Under the pieces are notes generated by a model. That model did not search any database. It saw only the letters and a list, made by a program, of their open reading frames with translations, and was not told where the DNA came from. From Meghimatium bilineatum (Eukaryota; Mollusca; Gastropoda; Stylommatophora; Philomycidae), in the NCBI GenBank assembly GCA_034231615.1, contig CM067306.1, positions 60,326,749 to 60,390,748 on the forward strand: DNA of 64,000 bases, written 5' to 3'. The position numbers and the translations under genes are program-made. Numbering within the stretch: position 1 is the first letter of the stretch; each line of letters begins with the position of its first letter. This document shows positions 42,874 to 54,068 of the stretch, in pieces.

Positions 42874-44014
42874 AAAAAGAAAAATATATGGATATGCTGT
42901 GAGAAATGCAGTCCTTGCGTAGTCATCTAGATATACGTATTAGTTCATGCTACGTCGTCATAAAGAGTCGGTTGTTACCAAAAATATCCGGGAATTCCCT
43001 TACAGTAAATATCAAGCCCTTTCTCAAGAATCGCGTTGCGTGATGACTTCAGGTAGAGTTGCTTATATTGGCTGGTGCGAATGTTTAGTACTTTGTGTCG
43101 CCAACCTTATGGAAATCACGAAAAGTTTAGCAAGCAAAGATAAGTGACTCTGCATGAGATCAGCACGAAGGACAAATTCTGGAGTAGGGCTTGGAAAACA
43201 CGAGGTTCATACAGTTGTCTGCTATACTGATGAAAGTTCACCTAAATTATACAAAGAAAAAGAAAGGGAAACAAGGGAATGGGCATCCGTGCGTTTTTAT
43301 TTGTCAAATCGTCTTTTCTTTATGAATATTTTAATTAACTTTTCATGAAAAGTATGCGAGTTTTGCTTTTTTGAGGGTGGTGTTTGTTCCCTTTTCGCCA
43401 AATTCCTTGTACTAAACGTCATGGTCCAGATTGCTAAGTAGGGGGTGGCGGGAGTTTGAACACTCCTCCCCGGCCCTCTTATCTAGCCTGGCCGTGGTTC
43501 TCTAACTTCACTCCAAGATATATGGCGCTATTTGGAATCAGCACCCAGGACTATTTCGGGAAAGCGTTCTGACATAGGAACCAAAACGAACATACAAAAG
43601 ATAAACCGCCGTCAGCACTCCATTCAACGACATAACAAAATCCTCTTGCCACGTGTCTCTATTTTTAACCCCCCTCTTGAAAACGAGCCTGGGGACGGAG
43701 ATTTAAACTAAATCCGACCAGTAGTCTGTCTTATCTTGCCACACACCGTACTCTTAAGGGATATACCCTTTCTAAAAGGATTAGCGAGTGAGAAGACGAC
43801 ACAGAGAAACAGAATGGAATTACTTACGGTTAAAGGTGATGAAGCAAAGATAAGATGGGCGATGCCTGAACCATCAGACGAGTACTGTAAGGCAGAGGTT
43901 CCCAATGTGGTCCTATATGACCACAATATCCTATAGGATCACAATATTTACTAAGGGGAGGAAATCAGACTGAAATTAATGGGAATTAGGAAACAAGTCA
44001 GTAGTTATTATAGC
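42874..44014. other. unassigned 1.1-kb stretch
   Basis: No gene seen. GGCAGAGGTTCCCAATGTGG at about 43890 resembles a hAT-type terminal inverted repeat. The other end was not found. Short open frames show no motifs. Confidence 0.35.
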
Positions 44015-44040
44015 GGGGGGGGGGGGGGGTTGGGGGGGGG
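44015..44040 (+). other. poly-G tract (quadruplex-prone)
   Basis: A run of about 15 G, two T, then about 10 G on plus. Homopolymer length in the assembly is probably inexact. Confidence 0.9.
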
Positions 44041-44205
44041 CAAGGATTGGAGATATTTTTCTAGTTTTCTACCTTCCCCCTCATTTCCAGTTCCCATTTA
44101 TCAATATGGAAAATGACATTTAGTAGTAACAAAAAGAACCGATACAAGAAATTTTTGGGGGGGCATCTGCATCGTCTGCCTATCACTTTGCATAAAATAG
44201 CCAAA

Positions 44206-44325
44206 TTTCAGTTGTGAAGCTCCGGACATTGTTCGTGGTGCCTCTAACTTCACATACACTAACCTCATTTCAGTTGTGAAGCTCCTGGATATTACTTTTG
44301 GTGCTTCCGCCTTGGGAAAACGTCC
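44206..44325. repeat. 60-bp direct duplication
   Basis: TTTCAGTTGTGAAGCTCCGG and TTTCAGTTGTGAAGCTCCTG start two copies, each continuing with CATT..T.GTGGTGC-type sequence. Diverged. Confidence 0.7.
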
Positions 44326-44389
44326 CGGTCGACCCTACTTCGTTTCGGCTCTAATTTAAAAAAATTCAGAAGAGGGTAATTTTCCTTCA

Positions 44390-44475
44390 GCTCCACCCAC
44401 ACCTTCCATTCTACCCACACCCTCCATTCTACCCACACCTTCCATTCTACCCACACCTTCCACTCCACCCACTCC
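44390..44475. repeat. 18-bp array, about 5 copies
   Basis: CCACACCTTCCATTCTAC units. Confidence 0.85.
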
Positions 44476-44522
44476 TACTACTCGATCCACTCCTTCTGCT
44501 TACCATATCCAAAAGGAGATCA

Positions 44523-44705
44523 CAAAATAAAAGTGATTTACCTAGATGACAAAATAAAAGTGATTTACCTAGATGACAAAATACAAGTGATTTACCTAGA
44601 TGACAAAATACAAGTGATTTACCTAGATCACAAAATACAAGTGATTTACCTAGATGACAAAATACAAGTGATTTACCTAGATCACAAAATGCATGTGATT
44701 TATTT
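44523..44705. repeat. 27-bp array, about 6.7 copies
   Basis: CAAAATACAAGTGATTTACC plus TAGATGA or TAGATCA. The open frame with KIQVIYLDD periods is the array translated. Confidence 0.95.
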
Positions 44706-44756
44706 ATCTAATCCCGCTTCCCTCTACTGAATCAAAGTCCGATCTCCGGCCCTGTT

Positions 44757-45323
44757 GAAGTAGAGAGGTTACTTGAATGTTGGAGTAGAGAGGTTACTTG
44801 AATGTTGGAGTAGAGAGGTTACTTGAATGTTGGAGTAGAGAGGTTACTTGAATGTTGGAGTAGAGAGGTTACTTGAATGTTGGAGTAGAGAGGTTACTTG
44901 AATGTTGGAGTAGAGAGGTTACTTGAATGTTGGAGTGGAGAGGTTACTTGAATGTTGGAGTAGAGAGGTTACGTGAATGTTGGAGTAGAGAGGTTACTTG
45001 AATGTTGGAGTAGAGAGATTACTTGAATGTTGGAGTAGAGAGGTTACTTGAATGTTGGAGTAGAGAGGTTACTTGAATGTTGGAGTGGAGAGGTTACTTG
45101 AATGTTGGAGTAGAGAGGTTACTTGAATGTTGGAGTAGAGAGGTTACTTGAATGTTGGAGTAGAGAGATTACTTGAATGTTGGAGTAGAGAGGTTACTTG
45201 AATGTTGGAGTAGAGAGGTTACGTGAATGTTGGAGTAGAGAGGTTACTTGAATGTTGAAGTAGAGAGGTTACTTGAATGTTGGAGTAGAGAGGTTACTTG
45301 AATGTTGGAATAGAGAGGTTACT
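44757..45323. repeat. 25-bp array, about 23 copies
   Basis: GGAGTAGAGAGGTTACTTGA plus ATGTT. Variants (GGAGTGGAG, GAGATTAC, TTACGTGA) recur at spacings that suggest block duplication of several units at once. Confidence 0.96.
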
Positions 45324-45369
45324 AGGATCCGTCTATCAAGTGGAGGTAACCATCTTGACAATATATCTT

Positions 45370-45475
45370 CTTCTAGTCCGCAGTGTTAAATGGGCGGGTT
45401 ACATGATACCATGGTTGCTGGAGCACCTCTCGGTCGAGTATCTCTGACTTCAGCACATGTGCTTGCTTGGGCAGA
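45370..45475 (-). repeat. possible SINE-A relic
   Basis: ACCATGGTTGCTGGAGCACC, CGGTCGAGTATCTCTGACTT and CAGCACATG align loosely with the SINE-A segment around TTTCGGTCTGACACATCC. Confidence 0.3.
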
Positions 45476-45511
45476 AATGTGATTCTTGAACGATATTGGT
45501 GTAAGCCCGAC

Positions 45512-45668
45512 TAATTTTAGTTTCTAGTCTATATTGGCTGGACAAAAGCCCATCTCCACTGTAAAGAGTTGGCCTCAGCGTCAGGGATTATCCAACCAAT
45601 CTTAATTTCCACTCTCTGCTGGCTTGACTAAGTCCCATAGTTGGCCTCGGTGGGCTTGACAATATATA
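45512..45668. repeat. about 75-bp imperfect duplication
   Basis: TTGGCTGGACAAAAGCCCAT ... GTTGGCCTCAGCG and CTGGCTTGACTAAGTCCCAT AGTTGGCCTCGGTGGG are two diverged copies of one segment. Confidence 0.5.
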
Positions 45669-45682
45669 ATGGCATACATTAA

Positions 45683-45885
45683 CCACGGCCGTCTCCAATA
45701 AAGACCTTCCAACAAAATTAATTAGGACCCCATTCGTTACGTTTTTGATTATTGTTGGGCTTGCGGTTAATCACTATCGCTTGCCAAAAATAGCTAAGGT
45801 AACTCCAAGTATATAGTGACCAACCGCAGATCCTGAATGTGCCCCCGTGTAGTCACGTGACAATTCTATATAACAGGTCTTACTG
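45683..45885 (-). mobile_element. MITE-like element, copy M2
   Basis: The reverse complement aligns end to end with 52555-52785: GTCACGTGAC, GGTTGGTCACTATATACTTG, GTAACGAATGGGGTCCTAAT, TAATTTTGTTGGAAGGTCTT and TATTGGAGACGG. Non-coding, with inner inverted repeats. Confidence 0.7.
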
Positions 45886-45934
45886 GTGACGGTCGTGTAT
45901 TACCAAACCTAGAAGAAAGTTGAGATGTTTCTGT

Positions 45935-46195
45935 TAGGTTCAATTGTGGGGGTGGGGGGTGGTGACCGAGTTTCAATTGTATGGGGGGGATGTGACAGAG
46001 TTTCGATTGTGTGGGGGGGGGGGGGGATGTGAGAGAGGTTCGATTGTGGGTGTAAATAGAAATTGTGGGGGGGGGGGGGCGGTGTGACAGTGATTTGATT
46101 TTGGGTGTAAAACGGGAGATGTCGGGGGTAGAGGGGGTGAGAGAGGTGACGGAAAGAAAAATGTGTCTCAAAAACGCGCGTTAAACGGTTGAGAA
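45935..46195. repeat. G-tract-rich degenerate tandem region
   Basis: Irregular units of about 45-55 bp, each with GATTGTG, a G-run of 5-14 and GTGA(C/G)AGAG. The right edge GTTGAGAACCGCTGCTAT looks like an inverted hAT-type end. Quadruplex-prone on plus. Confidence 0.6.
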
Positions 46196-46357
46196 CCGCT
46201 GCTATAACTAATGTCGTTTATTCTCGACGTTAGCTCAGACACATAATCGTCTTAGGTTCTGTTCTCCTTGATTCTAACGGCTTCTAGAGTTCATTGAGGG
46301 ATTATTTGTAATGTAAGGAGGATTGTCATAAGATTTTTAAAAAGAAAGAAAAAAATA

Positions 46358-46372
46358 GGGGGGGGGGGGGGG
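46358..46372 (+). other. poly-G tract
   Basis: About 15 G in a row, just left of the 44-bp array. Confidence 0.9.
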
Positions 46373-46424
46373 TTGTGGTGATAATAAGATTGGATGAGGG
46401 TAGGTTATATGATGGTGAGTTGTA

Positions 46425-47345
46425 TCTATGTGATCTATTTGTGTATGTGTGTGCGTGATTTAAGGTAGACTATGTGATCTATTTGTGTATGTGTGTGCTT
46501 GATTTAAGGTAGACTATGTGATCTATGTGTGTATGTGTGTGCGTGATTTAAGGTAGATTATGTGATCTATGTGTGTATGTGTGTGCTTGATTTAAGGTAG
46601 ACTATGTGATCTATGTGTGTATGTGTGTGCTTGATTTAAGGTAGACTATGTGATCTATGTGTGTATGTGTGTGCTTGATTTAAGGTAGACTATGTGATCT
46701 ATGTGTGTATGTGTGTGCGTGATTTAAGGTAGACTATGTGATCTATGTGTGTATGTGTGTGCGTGATTTAAGGTAGACTAAGTGATCTATGTGTGTATGT
46801 GTGTGCTTGATTTAAGGTAGACTATGTGATCTATGTGTGTATGTGTGTGCTTGATTTAAGGTAGACTATGTGATCTATGTGTGTATGTGTGTGCGTGATT
46901 TAAGGTAGACTATGTGATCTATGTGTGTATGTGTGTGCGTGATTTAATGTAGACTATGTGATCTATGTGTGTATGTGTGTGCTTGATTTAAGGTAGACTA
47001 TGTGATCTATGTGTGTATGTGTGTGCTTGATTTAAGGTAGACTATGTGATATATGTGTGTATGTGTGTGCGTGATTTAAGGTAGACTATGTGATCTATGT
47101 GTGTATGTGTGTGCTTGATTTAAGGTAGACTATGTGATCTATGTGTGTATGTGTGTGCTTGATTTAAGGTAGACTATGTGATCTATGTGTGTATGTGTGT
47201 ACTTGAATTAAGGTAGACTATGTGATCTATGTGTGTGCGTGATTTAAAGTAGACTAAGTGATCTATGTGTGTATGTGTGTGCGTGATTTTAGGTAGACTA
47301 TGTGATCTATGTGTGTATGTGTGTGCTTGATTTAAGGAAGACTAT
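46425..47345. repeat. 44-bp array, about 21 copies
   Basis: Units of GTGATTTAAGGTAGACTATG, TGATCTATGTGTGTATGTGT and GTGC. GTGCGTG and GTGCTTG variants alternate in runs. One unit (about 47220) lacks GTATGTGT. Likely polymorphic. Confidence 0.97.
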
Positions 47346-47554
47346 GTGATAGTGAGTGGTGTGTGTGTGTTTAATGTTAGGTAGGTTATGTGAAGGTGAG
47401 TTGTGTGTATGTTTGTCTATTCTTCTCTGTGTTTGCTTGTATGTAACATGTCTCTGTCTATCCATTCTCTCTTTCCTCCTTACGCTGTGAAGAGTAGCAG
47501 GAATGAATGACGATTGGTTTTCGAGTTTATGCACGTCTAGTCGCTTGATATGCA

Positions 47555-47870
47555 GTAATACTGTGCCGTGTCAGAATGTTGGTAACTCTTTCAATCCACC
47601 ATCATGTTGGTCTTCTTGCCGCTGGCTAATAAGGGTCCATTCTCATTATGTGGCCGAACCATTTCAGTCTGTTTTTAAATATATTTGACCACTGATGTTG
47701 TTCCAACAGTTCTTGTAATCTCTTCATTCCTCACATGATCTCTTCTTGTTATGTTTGCTGATTTTCTTAGACATCTCATTTCACACGCAGTAAGCTTTCT
47801 CTCTTGTTATTTAGTTAGTGTCCATGTTTGACCATGAAAACATAATGTTGGGATGAATATTTAATTTATG
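47555..47870 (-). pseudogene. LINE C-terminal fragment
   Basis: The minus strand reads TLCFHGQTWTLTK, RKLTACEMRCLRKSANITRR, RDHVRNEEI, then in a shifted frame LLEQHQWSNIFKNRLKWFGH and IMRMDPY. It shows the usual TWTL, EMRCLRK, R--NEE and WFGHIMRM order. Confidence 0.75.
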
Positions 47871-47974
47871 ATTTATCTTTTTCCCATCGAGATAAATGTG
47901 TGTTTCAAAATTGGTATGTAATATGTAATTTTTAAAATTTTTAAAAATTAATTTTCTTTACGTTCGTTTCTGTA

Positions 47975-49225
47975 AGGTAATTGAAACTGTAGGGTAATTT
48001 AAAAATTGTGCACAGAAGCATTGAAACAGTGTGTACGTTAATAAAAACATCGTGTACGGTAATTGAGACAGTGTTAAAGATATATAATTGAAGCAGGGTG
48101 TAAGGTAATTGAAACAGCGTGTAAGGTAATTGAAACAATGTATAAGATATACAATTGAAACAGTGTGTTAGGTAATTGAAACAGTGTGTTAGGTAATTGA
48201 AACAGTGTGTTAGGTAATTGAAACAGTGTGTAAGGTAATTGAAACAGTGTGTCAGATATACAATTCAAGCAGGGTTAAGGTAATTGAAACAATGTATAAG
48301 ATATATAATTCAAGCAGGGTTAAGGTAATTGAAACAGTGTGTCAGATATATAATTGAAACAGTGCGTAAGATATATAATTGAAACAGTGTGTAAGGTAAT
48401 TGAAACAGTGTGTCAGATATACAATTGAAACAGTTTGTAAGGTAATTGAAACAGTGTGTAAGGTAATTGAAACAGTGTGTAAGGTAATTGAAACAGTGTG
48501 TCAGATATACAATTGAAACAGTGTGTAAGGTAATTGAAACTGTGTCAGATATACAATTGAAACAGTGTGTAAGGTAATTGAAACAGTGTGTAAGGTAATT
48601 GAAACAGTGTGTAAGGTAATTGAAACAGTGTGTAAGGTAATTGAAACAGTGTGTAAGGTAATTGAAACAGTGTGTAAGGTAATTGAAACAGTGTGTAAGG
48701 TAATTGAAACAGTGTGTCAGATATACAATTGAAACAGTGTGTAAGGTAATTGAAACAGTGTGTAAGGTAATTGAAACAGTGTGTAAGGTAATTGAAACAG
48801 TGTGTAAGGTATACAATTGAAACAGTGTGTAAGGTAATTGAAACAGTGTGTAAGGTAATTGAAACATGTGTAAGGTAATTGAAACAGTGTGTCAGATATA
48901 CAATTGAAACAGTTTGTAAGGTAATTGAAACAGTGTGTAAGGTAATTGAAACAGTGTGTAAGGTAATTGAAACAGTGTGTCAGATATACAATTGAAACAG
49001 TGTGTAAGGTAATTGAAACAGTGTGTAAGGTAATTGAAACAGTGTGTAAGGTAATTGAAACAGTGTGTCATATATACAATTGAAACAGTGTGTAAGGTAA
49101 TTGAAACAGTGTGTAAGGTAATTGAAACAGTGTGTAAGGTAATTGAAACAGTGTGTAAGGTAATTGAAACAGTGTGTAAGGTAATTGAAACAGTGTGTAA
49201 GGTAATTGAAACAGTGTGTAAGGTA
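47975..49225. repeat. 21/23-bp two-type minisatellite, about 58 units
   Basis: Main unit GTGTAAGGTAATTGAAACAG plus T (21 bp). A second unit, GTGTCAGATATACAATTGAA plus ACA (23 bp), is interspersed every 2-9 units. The left end is more diverged; the right part (48580-49220) is almost homogeneous. Open frames on both strands are array translations. Confidence 0.96.
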
Positions 49226-50033
49226 TATACTGGAATCATGGTGTAAGAGAATGTAGATTTTTGTAGGATAAATGAAGCACTGAAAGATAATTTTAACATT
49301 GGTTAAAGTAAATGAAACATTGTGTAAATTTGTTGAAATGACGTTGGAATTTTGAAGCCATTAATATCTTGTCAACATAAAAACTGCCATCATTATTAGA
49401 AACACATTAATGTTTTCCAAATTTAATACACAATTACTTTAAAAATCCATCCTGTCCTACAAGCACTTATCAAGTCTGACGTATGTTTTATCTGTTATGT
49501 TCCTTGTGCCAGATTTTTGATCGACTAACGAGCAAAAACACTTATCAGGTGCTTTTTAATGGATGAGATCGATTGGACCTGGCAAATTGATTATGTAGTG
49601 TGGAAGTTTTGTGTGGAGTCGTGATTCAATTATGAGTATGTATATGTTGTAGTTGTATGTATGCGATGTTTACTGTATGTGAGGCTGTGTGGGATTTTGA
49701 TGTTATTGTGTGATGTTTTTCAGGGTTGCCAGATGGTTGAAATAATTGAAGTCAAATTTCCGTTAAAATATGGCCATGAATGGTCACATCTCTAACTGTA
49801 AATACCAGGATCTTCACGTCGTGTCAGAGGCATAGCATACACCTGGGCCATCCAGTTCATCATAATTCTGTTAGATCTGTTGACCCATCTGCATTAATTT
49901 AGCATTTCCTGCCATCTAGGAGTCTGTCACATTAGAACAACGTTGCAATGTTCGTAGGCCTGCATGTCTTCCGACATCCATGGCGTTCAAGAGACGTAAA
50001 AGAAAAATTAGAAATCTAGACACAACATGCAGT
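49226..50033. other. unassigned stretch
   Basis: No gene seen. AGGGTTGCCAGATGGTTGAA at about 49723 resembles AGGGTTGCCAAATAGTTGAA at 19573 and is probably a dispersed repeat of unknown family. Confidence 0.4.
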
Positions 50034-50310
50034 CTTCTTCTTCTTCGTCTTCTACATTCGTTCTCAAACTCCTGCAGATTAGCAGGATGTAGTCCGGAGA
50101 ACGGAATGTGGTGTGCCATAGTTTACAGCATTGCTGCGATATCTGCGCCTTTCGGTCTGACACATCCGACTTGAGCATGGCTTTGGGTCACTGACCCTAT
50201 ATGGTATGGGACAGCCAACTCCATCCCATAACCTCATTAGTTGCCTCGTACGACATGCATGGAAGGTAAACAGTGTTGCTATTCTTTGCTCCCCTTTCGG
50301 CCCCGACAAC
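50034..50310 (-). repeat. SINE-A copy, full length
   Basis: Plus strand from (CTT)n, CGTTCTCAAACTCCTGCAGA, AGTTTACAGCATTGCTGCGA, CTTTCGGTCTGACACATCCG, GGTATGGGACAGCCAACTCC and CTCGTACGACATGCATGGAA to CCCTTTCGGCCCCGACAAC. One of the best copies and defines the 5' end. Confidence 0.95.
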
Positions 50311-50432
50311 ATGTAGTGACAATGATTATTTATTCACAGGTGACACGTTATCAGCCAATTTCTAGCTGCCTTAGTCTCCTCCAGCCGACATACATGGAAA
50401 GAAGATGGAAAAATTATTGAGTGAAAACATAC

Positions 50433-50690
50433 GTGTGCTGTAGGGCTTGAAAGAGGAAACAAATAATAACTACAGTGTGATTAGTCATGGATGTTGTACA
50501 AGGCGACTAAGGGGCTTTATGAGGGGGAGTGTACAACTGGTTATTATACCCAAAATAGGGTCGAATTGACCCAAAACCTCATACGAAGCTAGATGTGTCG
50601 GGCCAAAAGTTGGAAACATCTCATTCAAGTTTAAACCGTGACATAACCCGTTCAGTTACCCGGACGACATCCCTCTAACCAGATGGTGTG
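50433..50690 (+). repeat. SINE-A copy, diverged
   Basis: Head-to-head with the previous copy. GTAGGGCTTGAAAGAGGAAA, GATGTTGTACAAGGCGACTA, AGGGTCGAATTGACCCAAAA and AGATGTGTCGGGCCAAAAG; the 3' end is lost after CGGACGACATCC. Confidence 0.75.
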
Positions 50691-51106
50691 TGATCGGTAT
50701 TAAGTGTATTGATTAACGTCTTACCAATCCGGACATGTCTATAGGTGCTCAGATCTTCACTTCAGTAAATAACTCATGGTATAGCGGCTGATGGTTCCTG
50801 TTCTATTTGTGTTCAGTGTCCTCTTGTGCAATATTTGTTAGGTGTTAGCTACGGGACACGCCTATTCTCACTCCCTTGTCGTACCTTCTATATACTTACA
50901 CATACTTGTTGACCATGAAATCCTCCGATGGTGAGGACTCACAAACACCAACCATCTGTTATTCTGACAGGGTTAACCTATTTGTCGTCTCGTTCGCTTC
51001 CGTGAACATCCGCTTCCACAGGTGAATTGAGTTTTAACAACGAACACAGAAGCAGTCCTTTTCAGGTTTCCCAACTTTTTTTTCTACAGGTCATCTTCAC
51101 AGATAT
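50691..51106. other. unassigned stretch
   Basis: No gene or repeat recognised. Confidence 0.4.
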
Positions 51107-51270
51107 TTCTTCTTCTTCTTCTTCTTCAGCGTTCATTCTCAAACTCTCATTGGATATCTTGTATCAGGACCATGGTCCTAATAGATCTCCAGAAGGATGT
51201 AGTCCAGAGAATGGAAATGCGTTGTGTCGCCGTTTTATTTGCGCCAATGGCCCGACACAGCCGTCTTCGG
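51107..51270 (-). repeat. SINE-B copy, full length
   Basis: Plus strand from (CTT)n, CAGCGTTCATTCTCAAACTC, CAGAAGGATGTAGTCCAGAG and GTTGTGTCGCCGTTTTATTT to GACACAGCCGTCTTCGG. Confidence 0.93.
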
Positions 51271-51329
51271 TGGGGCAGATATTTCAAAAACTGGCACTAA
51301 GGAATGTCTTTGGCAATAATAGCACGCAA

Positions 51330-51600
51330 TGTATTCGATCTCCTCAGACCTTAGGGTCAGACATAGATAAAAGGCATCAAACCCAGAAATAAACAACATA
51401 GACTCCACCTAGCACTACAGATAATTGTTATCAAAATCACGCACGGCTTTCAATTTTTCCAGACCATTAGGTCACACTTAGATAAAAATCCAAGACTGCG
51501 ATATAACCAAAATATACTTCTGTCTTAGGTTGAAAGGGTCGTGCCTCGGCCAAGAGGCTCTAATCCCCCATTTAACAAACAAACAAACAAACAAACACAG
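51330..51600 (+). repeat. dispersed repeat with (AAAC)n tail
   Basis: Ends in AACAAACAAACAAACAAACA. The block GATATAACCAAAATATACTT ... GGTTGAAAGGG resembles 37831-37866. A retroposed element by its tail; family unknown. Confidence 0.5.
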
Positions 51601-51689
51601 AAGACTAAAAACACGCAGCAATTATAGTAAAATATTTGAAAGATAATATAAATAATATTGATGATTTATATAAAGAAAGAAAACATTAT

Positions 51690-51832
51690 TTCACATTATT
51701 TCCTCTATTTCATTATTTCCTTTATTTAATTATTTCCTCTATTTCATTATTTCCTCTATTTCATTATTTCCTCTATTTCATTATTTCCTCTATTTCATTA
51801 TTTCCTCTATTTCATTATTTCCTCTATTTCAG
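51690..51832. repeat. 18-bp array, 8 copies
   Basis: TTTCATTATTTCCTCTAT units. The Phe/Tyr-rich frame is an artefact. Confidence 0.95.
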
Positions 51833-52089
51833 CTCAAGCGATCTTTCGAATACCCACATTCATAATGGAATGTCTCATTAGAGTTTCTTTCATTAAGCAA
51901 AGAAAGAAAGCTCACCATCTCAAACTGTAAGTACTGTGATAGTTCTTGACTCAATCTGTGTCTTTTTCCCCCCAGGAAATGGTTGTTGTAATTATGTAAT
52001 TTATTTTGCGTACAGATTTTCCGAAGATTTCAAACAGACTCATTTATTTTGGCTAATCTCATGTTTTCTGGGATTTCCCGTATCAGCCG
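51833..52089. other. unassigned stretch
   Basis: Nothing recognised. Confidence 0.4.
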
Positions 52090-52380
52090 ACATTTGATTC
52101 CGTCTGAGATCCTGGATTCTTGATTAGAAACTGGTATCACAGCACGTGGGGTATTCCCATAAAAGCTCCGTCCTCTGTTCCAGCAGCCATCCAACTGGAT
52201 GGTGTTTCAAGTCTAGTGCCGCTGAAACAGACGGCGACATCAGGGCACAACTCTGGCCCGACAGGTTTCTTTGTTGTTCTGTCCACCCACGCCGTGCCCG
52301 TAGCTAGTTCAAGCACAACGTCGGCCTGCCGGAACAACATGGTAACTTTTATCGAAGGTTACGACTACGGGATTGTATAG
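52090..52380 (-). repeat. dispersed repeat G, copy 2
   Basis: GATTCTTGATTAGAAACTGG, GGTATTCCCATAAAAGC and CAGCAGCCATCCAA align with 19150-19240. Both strands have open frames: an 86-residue frame on plus and, on minus, VVLELATGTAWVDRTTKKPV .. MGIPHVL. The minus frame ends where copy 1 also has PVL and a stop, so it may be the true reading. I do not recognise the product. GC is higher than the surroundings. Confidence 0.45.
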
Positions 52381-52554
52381 ATGATGTCTCATGAAGCTTC
52401 TATAAGAAGATAACCTCAATATAAAGGTATGTCATCTACTAAGGTTTTCTGTTGCATGGTTGGTTTGTCTAGTGAGCCATTGGTGAGACCCACAGACGCA
52501 ACCGCATGCGCAAATCCGTTTACGATCTGCGCGTAGGGAAGACCGTCTCCATAG

Positions 52555-52785
52555 GACATGTTATCTAGAATTGTCACGTGACACGACGGAGTACTTGTTG
52601 GGGTTCGGTGGTCAATATTTATATACTTGGAGTCGCCTTGGCTATTGCTGGCATGCGATTACAAGCATGTAAATAGTGACCAACCGAAATCCGTACATTA
52701 ATCAAAAACGTACCGAATGGGGTCCTAATTAATTTCGCTGAAAGGTCTTTATTGGGGAACGGTCATAGCTTGAGACTATTCTGGA
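52555..52785 (+). mobile_element. MITE-like element, copy M3
   Basis: CTAGAATTGTCACGTGACAC, GGTGGTCAATATTTATATAC, TTGGAGTCGCCTTGGCTATT, TGTAAATAGTGACCAACCGA, AACGTACCGAATGGGGTCCT and GAAAGGTCTTTATTGGGG. GGTTCGGTGGTCA-ATATTTATA pairs with TAAATAGTGACCAACCGAA, an inner stem. Best-preserved long form of the family. Confidence 0.75.
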
Positions 52786-53020
52786 GAAGAACGAATTGGA
52801 ATACTGAGCATGAACCGGGCTTGCCTGTTTTCGTATAGTCACTTAACTAAAACACGACCTCAGTTCCTCACGTGTGTGTAATTAACCCACAAATAGCTTA
52901 AATGTCACATGAGCACATTAGAGGTGCTAATTTTTACGATTTTATGGTCAAATGTAACAATTATTGTCATTTCTAAAACAATCTTTCTCGACTTATTCAT
53001 AGTTATTGATTACAATACCC

Positions 53021-53187
53021 CGCCGAAGACGGATGTGTCGGGATATTGACGCAAATAAAACGGCGACACAACGCATTTCCATTCTCTGGACTAAATCCTG
53101 CTGGACATCTAGTAGGCCAATTGTCCTGCTACAAGAGAGATCTGGTGGGAGTTTGAGAATGAACGCCGAGGAAGAAGAAGAAGAAGA
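53021..53187 (+). repeat. SINE-B copy, full length with tail
   Basis: CGCCGAAGACGGATGTGTCG, CAAATAAAACGGCGACACAA, CATTCTCTGGACTAAATCCT and GAGAGATCTGGTGGGAGTTT to (GAA)n. Confidence 0.95.
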
Positions 53188-53688
53188 TTACACTACTTAG
53201 CATGTCTTATTTATAGTTAACAAAAATGATATGGTAAATAAGCTACGTTCTCTCTCAACATTTTCATTTGTACGTGGATCAGTTGTATGGCACACACAAA
53301 ATCAATATGCTGAAACCACGCTTGTGGTGGTATTTGAAGACATTTTTAGGTATACAGTTCTGAATTGTGTGCGTGGAGTATTACATACCATGAGCGAAAT
53401 TTTCTGACAACTTGCACTGCCGCTCTCCCGCGCAGATTAAATGGGATTAAAGGGGAGCGTAGCATTGCATCGTCAGTTGAAAAAAACATTGTCCTATACA
53501 GGATATGCTTCAATATGGTTGTTGTTTTTTTCTTCATAATCTGAGTGTTAAGAGTGTTATATAATGTAGTATATAATGTTATATAGAGTGTTATAAATAT
53601 TAACTTAACTCTGTCCATATAATCCTTTGATATGATAACTTCATGACTGACTGATTAAGGTTGAAGTACAGCATTACGGTGTGTTAAC
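53188..53688. other. unassigned stretch
   Basis: No gene or repeat recognised. A TATAATGTAGTATATAATGT phrase at about 53558 is a small local duplication. Confidence 0.4.
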
Positions 53689-53828
53689 CACCGACGACGG
53701 ATGTGTCAGGACAGTGGTATAAATAAACAACGCATTTCCATTTTCTAGACAACATGCTGCTGGAAATCTAACACGATATGGTCCCGCTACAAAATAAATT
53801 AACGGGAGTATGAGAATGAACGCTGACA
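53689..53828 (+). repeat. SINE-B copy, diverged
   Basis: CGACGACGGATGTGTCAGGA, CAACGCATTTCCATTTTCTA and CTGCTGGAAATCTAACACGA; it ends GTATGAGAATGAACGCTGAC without a GAA run. Confidence 0.85.
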
Positions 53829-54068
53829 AAGATCTGTTAAAACCGAGGTTCGAAGCTTTTCTGGTAAGTGGGTCGGATTGACGATTTGCCATGTGGGACG
53901 GGATCAACAATTTATATTTCTAGTTTCAAGTAGTATTTTTTGTGTGTTCAGACATCAGTGTTTATAGTACACCTAAATCAAGCAGTTGGGCCAGTAAATA
54001 TAACTTGGAGGGCCGGATTGTACCCAGGACCGTATTTTGACTAGCTCTGTGTTAAAGGAAATATTGTC

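Noticed and set aside
48310-49299. Leucine/Phe/Tyr-rich open frames of 135-185 residues
   Set aside because: Translation of the 21/23-bp array.
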